NCBI GenBank assembly: GCA_950022655.1
Contig: OX465592.1
Span: 806,001-870,000 of the forward strand
Length of the DNA stretch: 64,000 nucleotides
From: Alentia gelatinosa
Lineage: Eukaryota > Annelida > Polychaeta > Phyllodocida > Polynoidae
Direction: 5' to 3'
Within the stretch, counting starts at the first letter, position 1. The number at the start of each line of letters is the position of its first letter. Of the stretch, positions 11,948 to 22,024 are shown piece after piece. The notes beneath the pieces were generated by a model. That model did not search any database. It was not told the DNA's origin and saw only the letters and a program-made list of their open reading frames with translations. The position numbers and the translations under genes were made by a program.

Positions 11948-12016
11948 CACGTGACCAGGTCTCAGCGTCACGTGACTAACGAGAGGTCACGTGCACGGTC
12001 ACGTGGTCGGCACGTG
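11948..12016. promoter_or_regulatory. Cluster of five CACGTG E-boxes
   Basis: CACGTG occurs at 11948, 11969, 11988, 12000 and 12011. Three are preceded by GT, giving GTCACGTG, the preferred form for USF and TFEB/MITF-type bHLH-Zip factors. ACCGGAAGT, an ETS-type site, lies just upstream at 11931, and TTTCCGG follows at 12017. Five copies of a 6-mer in 69 bases is far above chance. Which gene it would serve is unclear; the nearest downstream gene is the lectin 2.8 kb away. Confidence 0.6.
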
Positions 12017-12070
12017 TTTCCGGTCCGACACCGGCTTCTCCTCAGGTGCACGATGAGGGTCGAGACGGAT

Positions 12071-12876
12071 CTACCGTAAATTCAGTTTGAGTGGAGGCTG
12101 AGACACCTCGGCTATTGGAACGCAAAAAAAACCAAAAAAAAACTACCGTAAATTCAGTTTTAGTAGGGCGAGGCTTAGACACCTCGGCTATTGGAACGTA
12201 AAAAAAACAAAAAAAAAACTACCGTAAATTCAGTTTTAGTAGGGCGAGGCTTAGACACCTCGGCTATTGGAACGCAAAAAAAAACACAAAAAAAACTACC
12301 GTAAATTCAGTTTGAGTGGAGGCTGAGACACCTCGGCTATTGGAACGTAAAAAAAAACACAAAAAAAACTACCGTAAATTCAGTTTTAGTAGGGCGAGGC
12401 TTAGACACCTCGGCTATTGGAACGCATAAAAGGCCTAAAAAAAACTACCGTAAATTCAGTTTTAGTAGGGCGAGGCTTAGACACCTCGGCTATTGGAACG
12501 CAAAAAAAACTACCGTAAATTCAGTTTTAGTAGGGCTAGGCTGAGACACCTTGGCTATTGGAACGCAAAAAAAACCCAAAAAAAACTACCGTAAATTCAG
12601 TTTTAGTAGGGCTAGGCTGAGACACCTCGGCTAATAGAACGCAAAAACAACCACAAAAAAAACTACCGTAAATTCAGTTTTAGTAGGGCGAGGCTTAGAC
12701 ACCTCGGCTATTGGAACGTAAAAAAAACACAAAAAAAACTACCGTAAATTCAGTTTTAGTAGGGCGAGGCTTAGACACCTCGGCTATTGGAACGTAAAAA
12801 AAACACAAAAAAAACTACCGTAAATTCAGTTTTAGTAGGGCGAGGCTTAGACGCCTTGGCTATTGGAACGCAAAAA
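12071..12876. repeat. Minisatellite, ~11 copies of ~73 bp
   Basis: The unit reads CTACCGTAAATTCAGTTTTA, GTAGGGCGAGGCTTAGACAC, CTCGGCTATTGGAACG, and then a variable poly-A tract with one interrupting base. A-tract length and GAGT/TAGT variants distinguish the copies. Confidence 0.95.
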
Positions 12877-13150
12877 AGAATTCTCTAAATTCAGTTGTAA
12901 ATGCCATGGAAAGAGTCTGAACAGAAACAGACCCCTGAGTGACGGAAAACCAACGTTTGATCGTAAAGTACGAATTGAGATTCACTAAGCAAGGTGTTTA
13001 TGGTTCATCTTACCTCTGGTATGTTTTCCCCATAAACTTAACATTGGGAATTCGTATCAAACGCCCATTGAGTACTTAGAAAACTACTCAATGGGGTATC
13101 ATGTTACAAAGGTTAGCCAATTAGTCAATATGAAGGGTGAGATAAATTCA

Positions 13151-13281
13151 GAAACCTATGAGAGTTTAGGGTCAGAGCTCGATCCCATCACTACGTAATT
13201 CACGAGGCATCGCCTTGTGAATTACTACGCGATTCCAACTCAATGGGATATGAGCTCTGACCGTAAACTTTCATAGGTTTC
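13151..13281. mobile_element. Palindromic MITE-like element, family 1
   Basis: A second copy of the element at 6373-6514. It opens GAAACCTATGAGAGTTTAGG and closes CATAGGTTTC, with AGAGCTCGATCCCAT inside. The flank AGGGTGAGATAAATTCA on the left matches, inverted, the right flank of the first copy, so the true termini extend slightly further. Confidence 0.8.
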
Positions 13282-14150
13282 CTCGATAATCTTTCCTATT
13301 TTCTTCTTTTTAATAAAAACGTTTCAAAAACAAGGAATGGGGATCGAGTTCTTCTAATTTGTAGTTTATCTTTCGTCTACTTTGTTTTCCGGGGTGTCTT
13401 CATGGTTTTTTTCCCTTTCTAATGTTTTTTTAAACATTCATTCTTTGACGAAGTATTAAGAAGTGAGGGGCAGTGTTTGTTTGTTTAGTTTAACGTCCAA
13501 TTTGTTCCGTTAGACAGGTCTGGTAGATATTCTGGAATAGGAGTCCGCTCGGACCTCGTCACAGGCCACGTTAACGGAGAGTATCAGAGACGCTGATAAG
13601 ACGCGGGCGGGCGTTGACTGACCCTGAATCCTGAACCACTCACACTCAACTAATCACAAAGTCGTCTGCTCAGAAAACTGATAAAGGGGGTGCTCCACCA
13701 GGCCGACCTCTCTAACGAGAAATTATTCATGGGCCTCTAAGAGGAAGGTTCCATATTGTCATTTAATTCTGATAATAAGTGTTTGATAATTGTTCATATA
13801 TCAAATACTTGAGAAACTCTATGGGAAAAAATGTCCAAAATTGATCAAATAAAAAAACGCACTCAATGAGAACAACGTGGTCCGCACTCCACCTCGTTTG
13901 ACTCCGAGTAATTCACTCAGCTTTGTAGTACGGGTCAAGTTATCTACATCTCGTGAGTTTCTAGAACTCTGCACTTAGACCACGCAGTAGGCATTAGACT
14001 CGTCAATCTTTGTAATACTAGGAAGGTGCAGTACAAGGGTCTAAGGAGTCTCACACTGGGGGGATCTAACCACGGGAACAACCAACCACGACAGGTTGTG
14101 GACGTAACCCCAGCTGTGTAACAAGCAGGGCCCGGGTCGGAGTCAATTAG
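13282..14150. other. Intergenic, nothing recognised
   Basis: No gene was recognised. A TTTGTTTAGTTTAACGTCC motif near 13481 resembles the end of the tRNA-derived repeat seen at 20.9 kb and, inverted, near 42.9 kb. Confidence 0.4.
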
Positions 14151-14590
14151 AGTGATCTCACGGGGTGTAACCAAGGAGAACCACGTGATCTCACGGGCTG
14201 TAACCAAGGAGCACCACGTGATCTCACGGGGTGTAACCAAGGAGCACCACGTGATCTCACGGGGTGTAACCAAGGAGCACCACGTGATCTCACGGGGTGT
14301 AACCAAGGAGCACCACGTGATCTCACGGGCTGTAACCAAGGAGCACCACGTGATCTCACGGGCTGTAACCAAGGAGCACCACGTGATCTCACGGGGTGTA
14401 ACCAAGGAGCACCACGTGATCTCACGGGGTGTAACCAAGGAGCACCACGTGATCTCACGGGCTGTAACCAAGGAGCACCACGTGATCTCACGGGCTGTAA
14501 CCAAGGAGCACCACGTGATCTCACGGGCTGTAACCAAGGATCACCACGTGATCTCACGGGCTGTAACCAAGGAGCACCACGTGATCTCTA
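14151..14590. repeat. E-box minisatellite, ~13 copies of 33 bp
   Basis: The unit is CACGTGATCTCACGGG(G/C)T, then GTAACCAAGGAGCAC. Each junction makes one CACGTG E-box, so there are about a dozen evenly spaced E-boxes ending about 240 bp upstream of the lectin start codon. Since 33 is divisible by three, several spurious open frames result. It may act as an enhancer, but that is inference. Confidence 0.95.
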
Positions 14591-14825
14591 CGAGCCGCTC
14601 TGAGTACTCCGTTAACAGTCTGTAGTCTCTGTAGGTGAAAATAGGGGGTCGCCATGCTACATTTTGAGATCAATATTAAAGATCAATATTATGATAATAT
14701 TAATAACCTGAATATGTCATTATTCATTATTGAAAAGTGTCTTTTTTTACATTTTCAGAAAATCCCTTACTTCGTAGCTGGATTATACAACACTGATGAA
14801 TTGAACGACACTAAAAAACAACAAC

Positions 14826-17800
14826 ATGGATGAAAATACGAGTAGGACTCAGAAAGGCCGGTCTTTTCACGGCAGTAGAATCTTCACGATGAACACAATG
14901 TGGCTTTTTCTGTTTGTATTCGTGAATCTAAAACCAGCCTCGTCCGAACTACAGCCTCGTTGTGAGACGCTGGTGACGTCATCAACCGATCCAGCCAATC
15001 AGAGCCTGGAACACATCCACCAAGCCATGGAGGACATAAACGCGCATGTTCAGAACATGACAGACGACCTTGAAAAGAGCGGGAACGAGGGACTTCTCAC
15101 TGAACTCCGCGTTTTACAGAAATCCCTGCTGGATTTCTCTGAGGAACTTGATAATAAAACCCGAGGTACCAATAATAACTCTGACAAAACAAGCAGCAAC
15201 GTCTCCACCGAAGTACAAATGGAGAATCAGGGGTTCAGGATGGCGATGGGTTGTCTCGCGAGAGAGTTACAAAGTCTCACAGAAAATGTGAGCGATCTCG
15301 CTTCAGAACAATCCTCAGAACGGTTAAGAAACTTCAACAAACTCACAGAAATGTCGACTAAGATGGATTATTTACAGAGAGAAATGGCAGCATCTAACGC
15401 CAACCTAACAGAGGCAGTGTCCCGGGTAGGAACAGTGCAGCAGGATGTGGTATCACTAGAGCTACAAATGGAGGAGTTAAGAAAAGTAAAATCAGAGTTA
15501 CAGAATCAAACGAGAAGAGGCCTGACTGATAAAATAGCTCTCCTGAAAACCAAACTGGATAAAACTGGCGGGAACCTGAAGGGCGTTCAGTCATCGTTCC
15601 ATAACGCCATACCGCAGTTTGAGGGGGAACGAGAGGCGGCGATATCTCGCGAGATTCTGGCGGTGCTGGAGATGACGGACGCCCACCTGGTGAACGTCAC
15701 CATGACGACGGTGATGATGGAGCGGGAGTTACTGACTCAGAAGGTGAACACTGAGAGAAGGCTGAGCGAGATGGAGGAGAGAATGAGGAGATTCCAGACA
15801 CGCGCCGAGCAGACGACAACCGAGACTTCAGAGCCTGCCATCACACGTACGTCACTTTAAATGTTACATTAATTAAATTAACTAAACTTAAAGACAACCG
15901 AGTCTCCAGAGCCCGCCATCACACGTACGTCACTTTAAATGTTACATTAATTAAATTAACTAAACTTAAAGACAACCGAGTCTCCAGAGCCCGCCATCAC
16001 ACGTACGTCACTTTAAATGTTAAATTAATTAAATTAACTAAACTTAAAGACAACCGAGTCTCCAGAGCCCACCATTACACGTCCGTCACTTTAAATGTTA
16101 AATTAATTAAATTATTTAAACTTAAAGACAACCGAGTGTCCAGAGCCCACCATTACACGTACGTCATTTTAAATGTTAAATTATTTAAACTTAAAGACAA
16201 CCGAGTCTTCAGAGCCCGCCATTACATGTACGTCATTTTAAATGTTAAATTAATTAAACTTAAAGACAACTGAGACTTCAGAGCCCGCCATTACACGTAC
16301 GTCATTTTAATTATCAAATTAATTAAATTTATTAAACTTAAAGACAACTGAGACTTCCGTCATTTTAAATGTTAAATTAATCAAATTGATTAAACTTCAA
16401 GACAACCAAGTCTCCAGAGCCCGCCATTACATGTACGTCATTTTAATTATCAAATTAATTAAACTTAAAGACAACTGAGTCTTCAGAGCCAACCATGATT
16501 ACATGTACGTCATTTTAATTATCAAATTAATTAAATTTAAAGACAACCGAGACTTCAGAGCCCGCCATTACATGTAAGTCATTTTAAATGTTAAATTAAT
16601 TTAATTAATTAAACTTAAAGACAACTAAATCTTCAGAGCGAGCCATAACGCGTAGGTGGTTTTAATTATCAAATTAATTAAATTAATTAAACTTAATTGT
16701 TAAATTAATTAAACTTTAGTTTAAAGGCTTATTGGATAATTAACTTTCAAAAATACAACCCATGTCGGTTTTCTGGAAATTTGATATGATGATCTCCAAG
16801 TGTTGTGGAACACTAATCCAACTCAAAATTCAGGTGTCATCATGCTATTTTTTTATTTAGAAATTAATATTATGACAACTTTATAGTAGAATATGTAGAA
16901 AGTCTCAGAAGTTGTTTTTCAGACAATAAAACCCATGTCATTTTCCTCAAACTTTCACACCATGTACACATCAAAAGACTGAAAACCCGCTTAAGGGGCC
17001 ATCCCAGTTAAAGGGACACCCCGCTTAAGAGAGCACTGAGAATGTCCCCTTAAGAGGCATTTTACTGAACTTAAGGACCTACGCAGCTTCCTTGCAGCTG
17101 CGATAAAAATCAGTAAAGATCTGAACACTCTGCATACTAAGGGCGGGAGTTGGTGTCAACTCGGCGCACACCTCTCGGTGGGTTTTTAGTTTATGTGCGG
17201 TCTGCTGCCGACTTGTGGGCGGGTCTAGTGAGGAGTGACAGCACACCGCCCCCCGCCCCGCCCCGCCCCGCCCCGCCACCAGGTGCGCCCGTCAATCACC
17301 CCTCTAGCCACGCCCACCTCGCCGCTGATTGGCCACTAGCTGTTTGATTGACGTGTCAGGTGGGAGGGACAAGTTATGGGGCGCTTTGATCATGGTTGAA
17401 GGGTAATGGGGGAATGGGGAGTACAGAGGGTTCTGTGGTTGGGTCTACAGGGGCATGTCAAGCGGCGGGGAGGAGTGAGGGGAATTAGGATGAAGATAAC
17501 CTCGGCTAATCCTACTGACCTCAGCTGATAGACATGACAGGGATTTATGAGGTTTTTAGAGCGTGCTTGCATATGATATATACGTAACAGACTCTGATAT
17601 CCATGTTCACCCATCCCGTCCCACTGAGTTGTCCCACGACTGTCCCGTTTCTCCCACGGTGCCTCAAAAACCTGTCATGGCCACAAGGAACATAAACACC
17701 TCCCAGAACAATGTATTATCTCACCCCTGGTATTTTTGTCCCATAGGCTAAACAGTGGAAACTCCTTCTCTATGCCCCTACGAGTATCACAGTCCGTGCT

Positions 17801-19037
17801 CCATGGTCTATATCCTGTGTGTCGTCCATTCTTTTAGTGTGTACGGGGGTGAGATAAATACAGAAAGCAACTCGTTTAGGTGAAAGTCATTGCTCTCCAA
17901 CTTGTTATGCTACGTGATATTCACTCGCCTGTTGCCTCATTCATATCACTCTTCATCAAATTCATTGAGAACGACGACTTTGACCAAAACTTGTTGGTTT
18001 CTTCGTCCATGTTCCTGCTTTACAGGCGCGACGTGCGACGGACCGAGACGCCACCTGCTGGGCTCCTCATGCTACTACGTCCCCCTGGTGGTGGAAACTG
18101 ACGTCAGCTCCACCTGGTGGGACGCGCGGTTTCTCTGTAAACGACCGGAAGTGCTGGGACAAAAGGCGGATCTCGTGGCGATAGAAACGAAAGCGGAGAT
18201 GGAATCCCTGACAAACCTCATCAATAATCACTTTGGTGGTAACGTAGTCAACTATACATCTTTTTGACAGAATTACTGCTACTCCTGGGTTAATTTGACA
18301 ATTGTGGAAAAAACTTCTCCCCATCAAGCCCCCGATTTTCCTGGATTTTTTTCTTTAAAATTTAACAATTGTCCTTGATTTTGAACATTACTAAATGTTT
18401 GCCTTCCTGACTTCAAAATGGTTACATTCTCTCACTCTATAAAATCTTTTGTTATCAATCACATGTCACCGATGTCCCACCTACAAGAGGATAGTAAACG
18501 TCAGTTCCCAACATTAACCTCGAAAATTAATCACATGTAAAACTTTTTTTCATCTAATGCTAATCTAATTTTCATCTATTTCTTCTTATAAAAAAATGAA
18601 TTTAAACAAAACCAACATATAAAAATATAAATGCATATCAACATAGATAACGTCACGGAAAACCATGGCATCAATTACATTGATAGAAGTATCGTAAAAA
18701 AAAAAAAATTAAAAAAAAAAGATTTTTGTTAGGACGAACTGGAAATAGATATTTATCTATAACCAGTCATCTAGAGATTTAGAAACATCAGTAACGTTGA
18801 CACATATCTTTTTTTTTCGCAGAAATTGAGGAGTTTTGGATCGGCGCGAGTGACCTTGAGAAGGAGGACGACTGGCGCTGGGCGATGACCTCTGAGCCGG
18901 TGGGGTACAGTAACTGGGGCCGGTCTCCCGCCCACTCCACCGGACAGAACTGCATGTCCATGTTACGGGGCCTCAAGTGGGCCGCCGAGCCCTGCTTCTA
19001 CCGGCGCCGCCCAGTCTGCGAGCTGCGTCTGTCCTGA
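14826..19037 (+). CDS. Coiled-coil C-type lectin-like protein, 3 exons
   Basis: Exons 14826-15846, 18026-18238 and 18823-19037 join in frame (GT-AG, phases 1 and 1) to give 482 residues. The first Met has a good context. A hydrophobic stretch (WLFLFVFVNL, about residues 26-35) acts either as a signal peptide from Met22/Met25 or as a signal anchor. Residues ~45-335 form a long heptad-rich, charged coiled-coil stalk, all in exon 1, with about nine N-glycosylation sequons. Residues ~341-482 are a long-form C-type lectin domain: cysteines 344, 356, 378, 455, 469 and 477, the WIG motif at 417-419, and the C-terminal VCEL. The Ca/sugar-binding EPN/QPD and WND motifs are absent (SPA and KWAA stand in the corresponding regions), so classic Ca-dependent mannose or galactose binding is unlikely. 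The architecture resembles stalked innate-immune lectins and receptors; the ligand is unknown. The last ~32 bases of exon 1 are the seed of the following minisatellite. Confidence 0.85.
15815..16700. repeat. Minisatellite seeded on lectin exon 1 donor
   Basis: About 11 copies of a ~75-85 bp unit begin inside exon 1. The true boundary reads GAGCCTGCCATCACAC|GTACGTCA. The next two copies carry GAGCCCGCCATCACACGTAC and then GTCACTTTAAATG. So both the exon tail and the 5' splice site are copied. Copies decay to the right, and later ones read CCATTACATGTACGTCATTT. The AT-rich linker is AATTAATTAAA-like. Confidence 0.95.
16701..18025 (+). other. Rest of lectin intron 1
   Basis: Non-coding. It contains a dispersed repeat near 16760-16960 (CCCATGTCGGTTTTC, then GTGTCATCATGCTA), related to copies near 14640, 24600 and 36900. 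It also has a CCCGCTTAAGGGG-type repeat at about 16985-17065 (again at 19.13-19.55 kb) and five CCCCG repeats near 17250-17275. The 3' splice site is TTTACAG at 18019-18025. Confidence 0.55.
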
Positions 19038-20914
19038 ACGCTGACCTACTAAAACAGTGACGTCACAGGGCCACGTCACAGAGTCACGTCACAGAGCGAC
19101 GTCATAAAGAGACGCAGACGCTAACATTGAGACTACCGTAAAACCCCGCTTTCGGGAGAGCCCACTTAAGGAGACATCCCACTTAAGGAGACATCCCACT
19201 TAAAGGGGGCACCCCGCTTAAGGGAACAATATACTTGGAATGGAATTTTCTCCTCTATTAAGAGTTTATTTTAAACCCGATAAAGGGATTGAGGATGCTC
19301 CTGTGGGTGTCAGGTAGGCGCCTGTGGGATGTTTGTGTAGATATAACAGTGTCTCTTTGCTATAGGATCACCTGCGTAAGCGGACAGCCTACGTTCCGGG
19401 TCAAAGGGACCCCTTACACGGGGTGTCTGCTAATTTGGGGTTAAGATAAACATGTAATAGAGGGAAATGTTCCAAAGTGTCCATGAACATGGGGTGTCCA
19501 CTTAAGGAGACACTTTGCTCAGAACGGAGTCCCCTTAAGTGGGGATTTACTGGCGAGACATGTACATATGTTGACGGAAATCTAGGAGGATATTGGACAG
19601 ACTATAGCTGCCTGTATCCACGACAGTATAAGAGTTTATGTTTTACTTGAGTATTTCTGTCGTTCAGGAACGTCATTTACAATGACGTCAGTGACGTCCG
19701 GAATGACGTGACGTGTCAGAAGATATTTACCCTTCCTGAACTGTGCGACACTAAAACCGTCAGGAATTGTGCGGCACACAAACAAAGCTCGAGTCTTCCT
19801 GAACCCCGTCGTTTTCCAACTTTAAACTGACTTCAGTGGCAGAGATAAACTCCAGCCAGTTAGTGGCGCCATCTCGTGGAAGTCACAAGTACCAGTGTCC
19901 CTTACACTGGTCACCAGAGCCGACGCGTGCTGCACCATGGGAGTTCTGGTGGAGTCACTCTCACTGACAATCTCCCAGCTGAGGTTCCTACTACTACAGT
20001 CAGAATCTCTGCCGGGAGAGTGAGTCATAAACCCTGTCACATAGCAGTCTGACTAGACTGGCCTCAGTCCCTGTGTCCTACCCCTCCACCTCTGCCTCCC
20101 TTACTTCCCCCCACACTGCGCCACTTGACACAGGCCTCAAGAAGGCTGCTGTAAAATACTCCATCCCGGATTTACTTAAACCACTTAATGAATATTCATA
20201 ATCAAAGACTAGAGCAAATCTACACTTAGGCCACAATCAACTTTGTGTCAACCCATAATCTTGAAGCCCTTTTATATGGTTCCTCTTTCCTTTTATGATA
20301 AAATGACCACAAAGCTCGACTTTCTTATCAATACGTTAAGGTATTGTGCTATGGAGGCGGCCATCAGAAACACCAGGTGGCGTCTTATCTATGGATTGTG
20401 ATTTTCGTGTTTTTATCCGGCTTGCCATAGTGGGGTTTTAGCCTCGTCTCACAATCATCAATGGATTAAACGACTGATAACAGCGGCTGACTCCCGACTA
20501 CAGTGGCGCTATCTCTTACCTGGTGGATGGCGGATGAACTACCAATCACTCTGTGCCTTATCCCTAATGGGTGTCGTAGTGAGGGTATGATACTGAACAG
20601 AAGGGCCAAGGTAGAACGTCAGATTATAACTGGTTCACATTATAGAGACGTCAAATACTCGACAATGTTGTCGCTGCACGATTGCCCACGACATGTTCCT
20701 TTTGGCACCATTAACTTTTTTTTTTCCCTCACGATTTTTTTCTCTCACGATTTTCTCACTTACTGTAAATAAACTATATGTGAGAAGTCTGGAATGTCTG
20801 TGCATGTAAATTGTTCAGATAAAGTATGTGATACAAGTGTTCGACTTCATCTGTCTGTGTTTATTTATGTGTTGTTGTGGTTATCGGGAAAGGATGGTTT
20901 GGTTTGTTTGTTTA
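19038..20914. other. Downstream of lectin: repeats, no gene
   Basis: At about 19130-19560 is a repeat of the CCCACTTAAGGAGACATC and CCCGCTTAAGGG type. Palindromic CAGGAACGTCATTTACAATG sequence follows near 19665. AATAAA occurs at 20768, far from the stop codon, so the lectin's poly(A) site is uncertain. I found no ORC4 C-terminal exon on the minus strand here. Confidence 0.5.
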
Positions 20915-21100
20915 TTTAACGTCCCAGAGGGTATACACGGTCTATCTCCAGGTCCAGTTTTTCTCACTGGTTTTACACCACGAGGGTGGTGATCGAATTT
21001 ATGACATGAATTTAGGTAGAAATCTCACCCCTTCACATTTACCGAGGTGAGAGATCTTTTACTTCCCACACCACATAGACGTGGTCGAATATAACTGGAT
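20915..21100 (-). mobile_element. 3' part of tRNA-derived SINE-like repeat
   Basis: Read on the minus strand, this matches the tail of the repeat at 42463-42930. Shared blocks are ACCACATAGACGTGG-like, TTTACCGAGGTGAGAG, GGTAGAAATCTCACCCCT, GAGGGTGGTGATCGAAT and the terminal TTTAACGTCC. The tRNA-like head is missing. Confidence 0.6.
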
Positions 21101-21164
21101 ATAGATGAATCCAAAGTAAAGAGTGGGTCACAACTCACAAGTCTAGAGTAAAAAGTAATTACAG

Positions 21165-21355
21165 TGGGGAATCAAAGGATCAAGGGAAAGCTCAAGTTTT
21201 TACATGGGTCAATGGGGAGGTTCAGTGGGGAATCATGGGCTGTGGCTGAATTGGGTAATTCAGCAGTTTGAATGTCAATATCAAGGAAAATATGTTTTTA
21301 TCCTGAAAATGGAAATGAACTTCAATGGAAACATTGACAACTGGCACCCTGGTAG
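21165..21355 (+). repeat. Dispersed repeat family B, copy 1
   Basis: It contains AAGGGAAAGCTCAAGTTTTT, ACATGGGTCAATGGGGAGGT and CAATGGAAACATTGA. Another copy is at about 26200-26390 in ORC4 intron 2, and a reverse-strand fragment is at about 31325-31430 in RNF113 intron 3. Confidence 0.7.
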
Positions 21356-21384
21356 TTAAAGGTCCAATTAGTTCAATTAGACTT

Positions 21385-22024
21385 AGTCTGGAGTAAAGCG
21401 TAACTCATGAGTGGAGTAAAGCGTAACTCACGAGTGGAGTAAAGTAACTCACGAGTCTGCAGTAAAGCATAACTCACGAGTCTGGTATAAAGTGTAACAC
21501 ACAAGTCTCTAGTAAAGTGTAACTCACAAGTCTGGAGTAAAGCGTAACTCACGAGTGGAGTAAAGCAACTCACAAGTCTGCAGTAAAGCATAACTCACTA
21601 GTCTGCAATAAAGTGTAACTCTCAAGTCTCTAGTAAAGTGTAACTCACAAGTCTGGAGTAAAGTGTAACTCACGAGTCTGGAGTAAAGCATAACTCATAA
21701 GTGGAGTAAAGCGTAACTCACGAGTGGAGTAAAGTGTAACTCACGAGTCTCTAGTAAAGTGTAACTCACAAGTCTGGAGTAAAGCATAACTCACGAGTGG
21801 AGTAAAGCGTAACTCACGAGTGGAGTAAAGTGTAACTCACAAGTCTCTTGTAAAGACTAACTCATGAATCTGGTGTAAAGCATAACTCATGAGTCTCGAG
21901 TAAAGCGTAACTCACAAGTCTAGAGTAAAGCATGACTAACGAATCTAGAGTAAAGCATAACTCACGAGTCTGGAGTAAAGCGTAACTCATGAGTCTGAAG
22001 TAAAGTGTAACTCACGAGTCTGGA
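21385..22024 (-). repeat. Minisatellite seeded on ORC4 exon 6 donor
   Basis: About 26 copies of a 19-25 bp unit AGTCTGGAGTAAAGCGTAAC(TCACG). On the ORC4 strand, each unit carries the sequence of the real boundary, CCAGACTC|GTGAGTTA. Nineteen bases around the true donor (GTAACTCACGAGTCTGGAG on the plus strand) recur exactly in internal copies, for example near 21667 and 21957. The array begins at the splice site and runs into the intron. Confidence 0.95.

Noticed and set aside
14152..14625. Repeat protein with 11-residue periodicity
   Set aside because: It is translation of the 33 bp E-box array; three frames are open at once.
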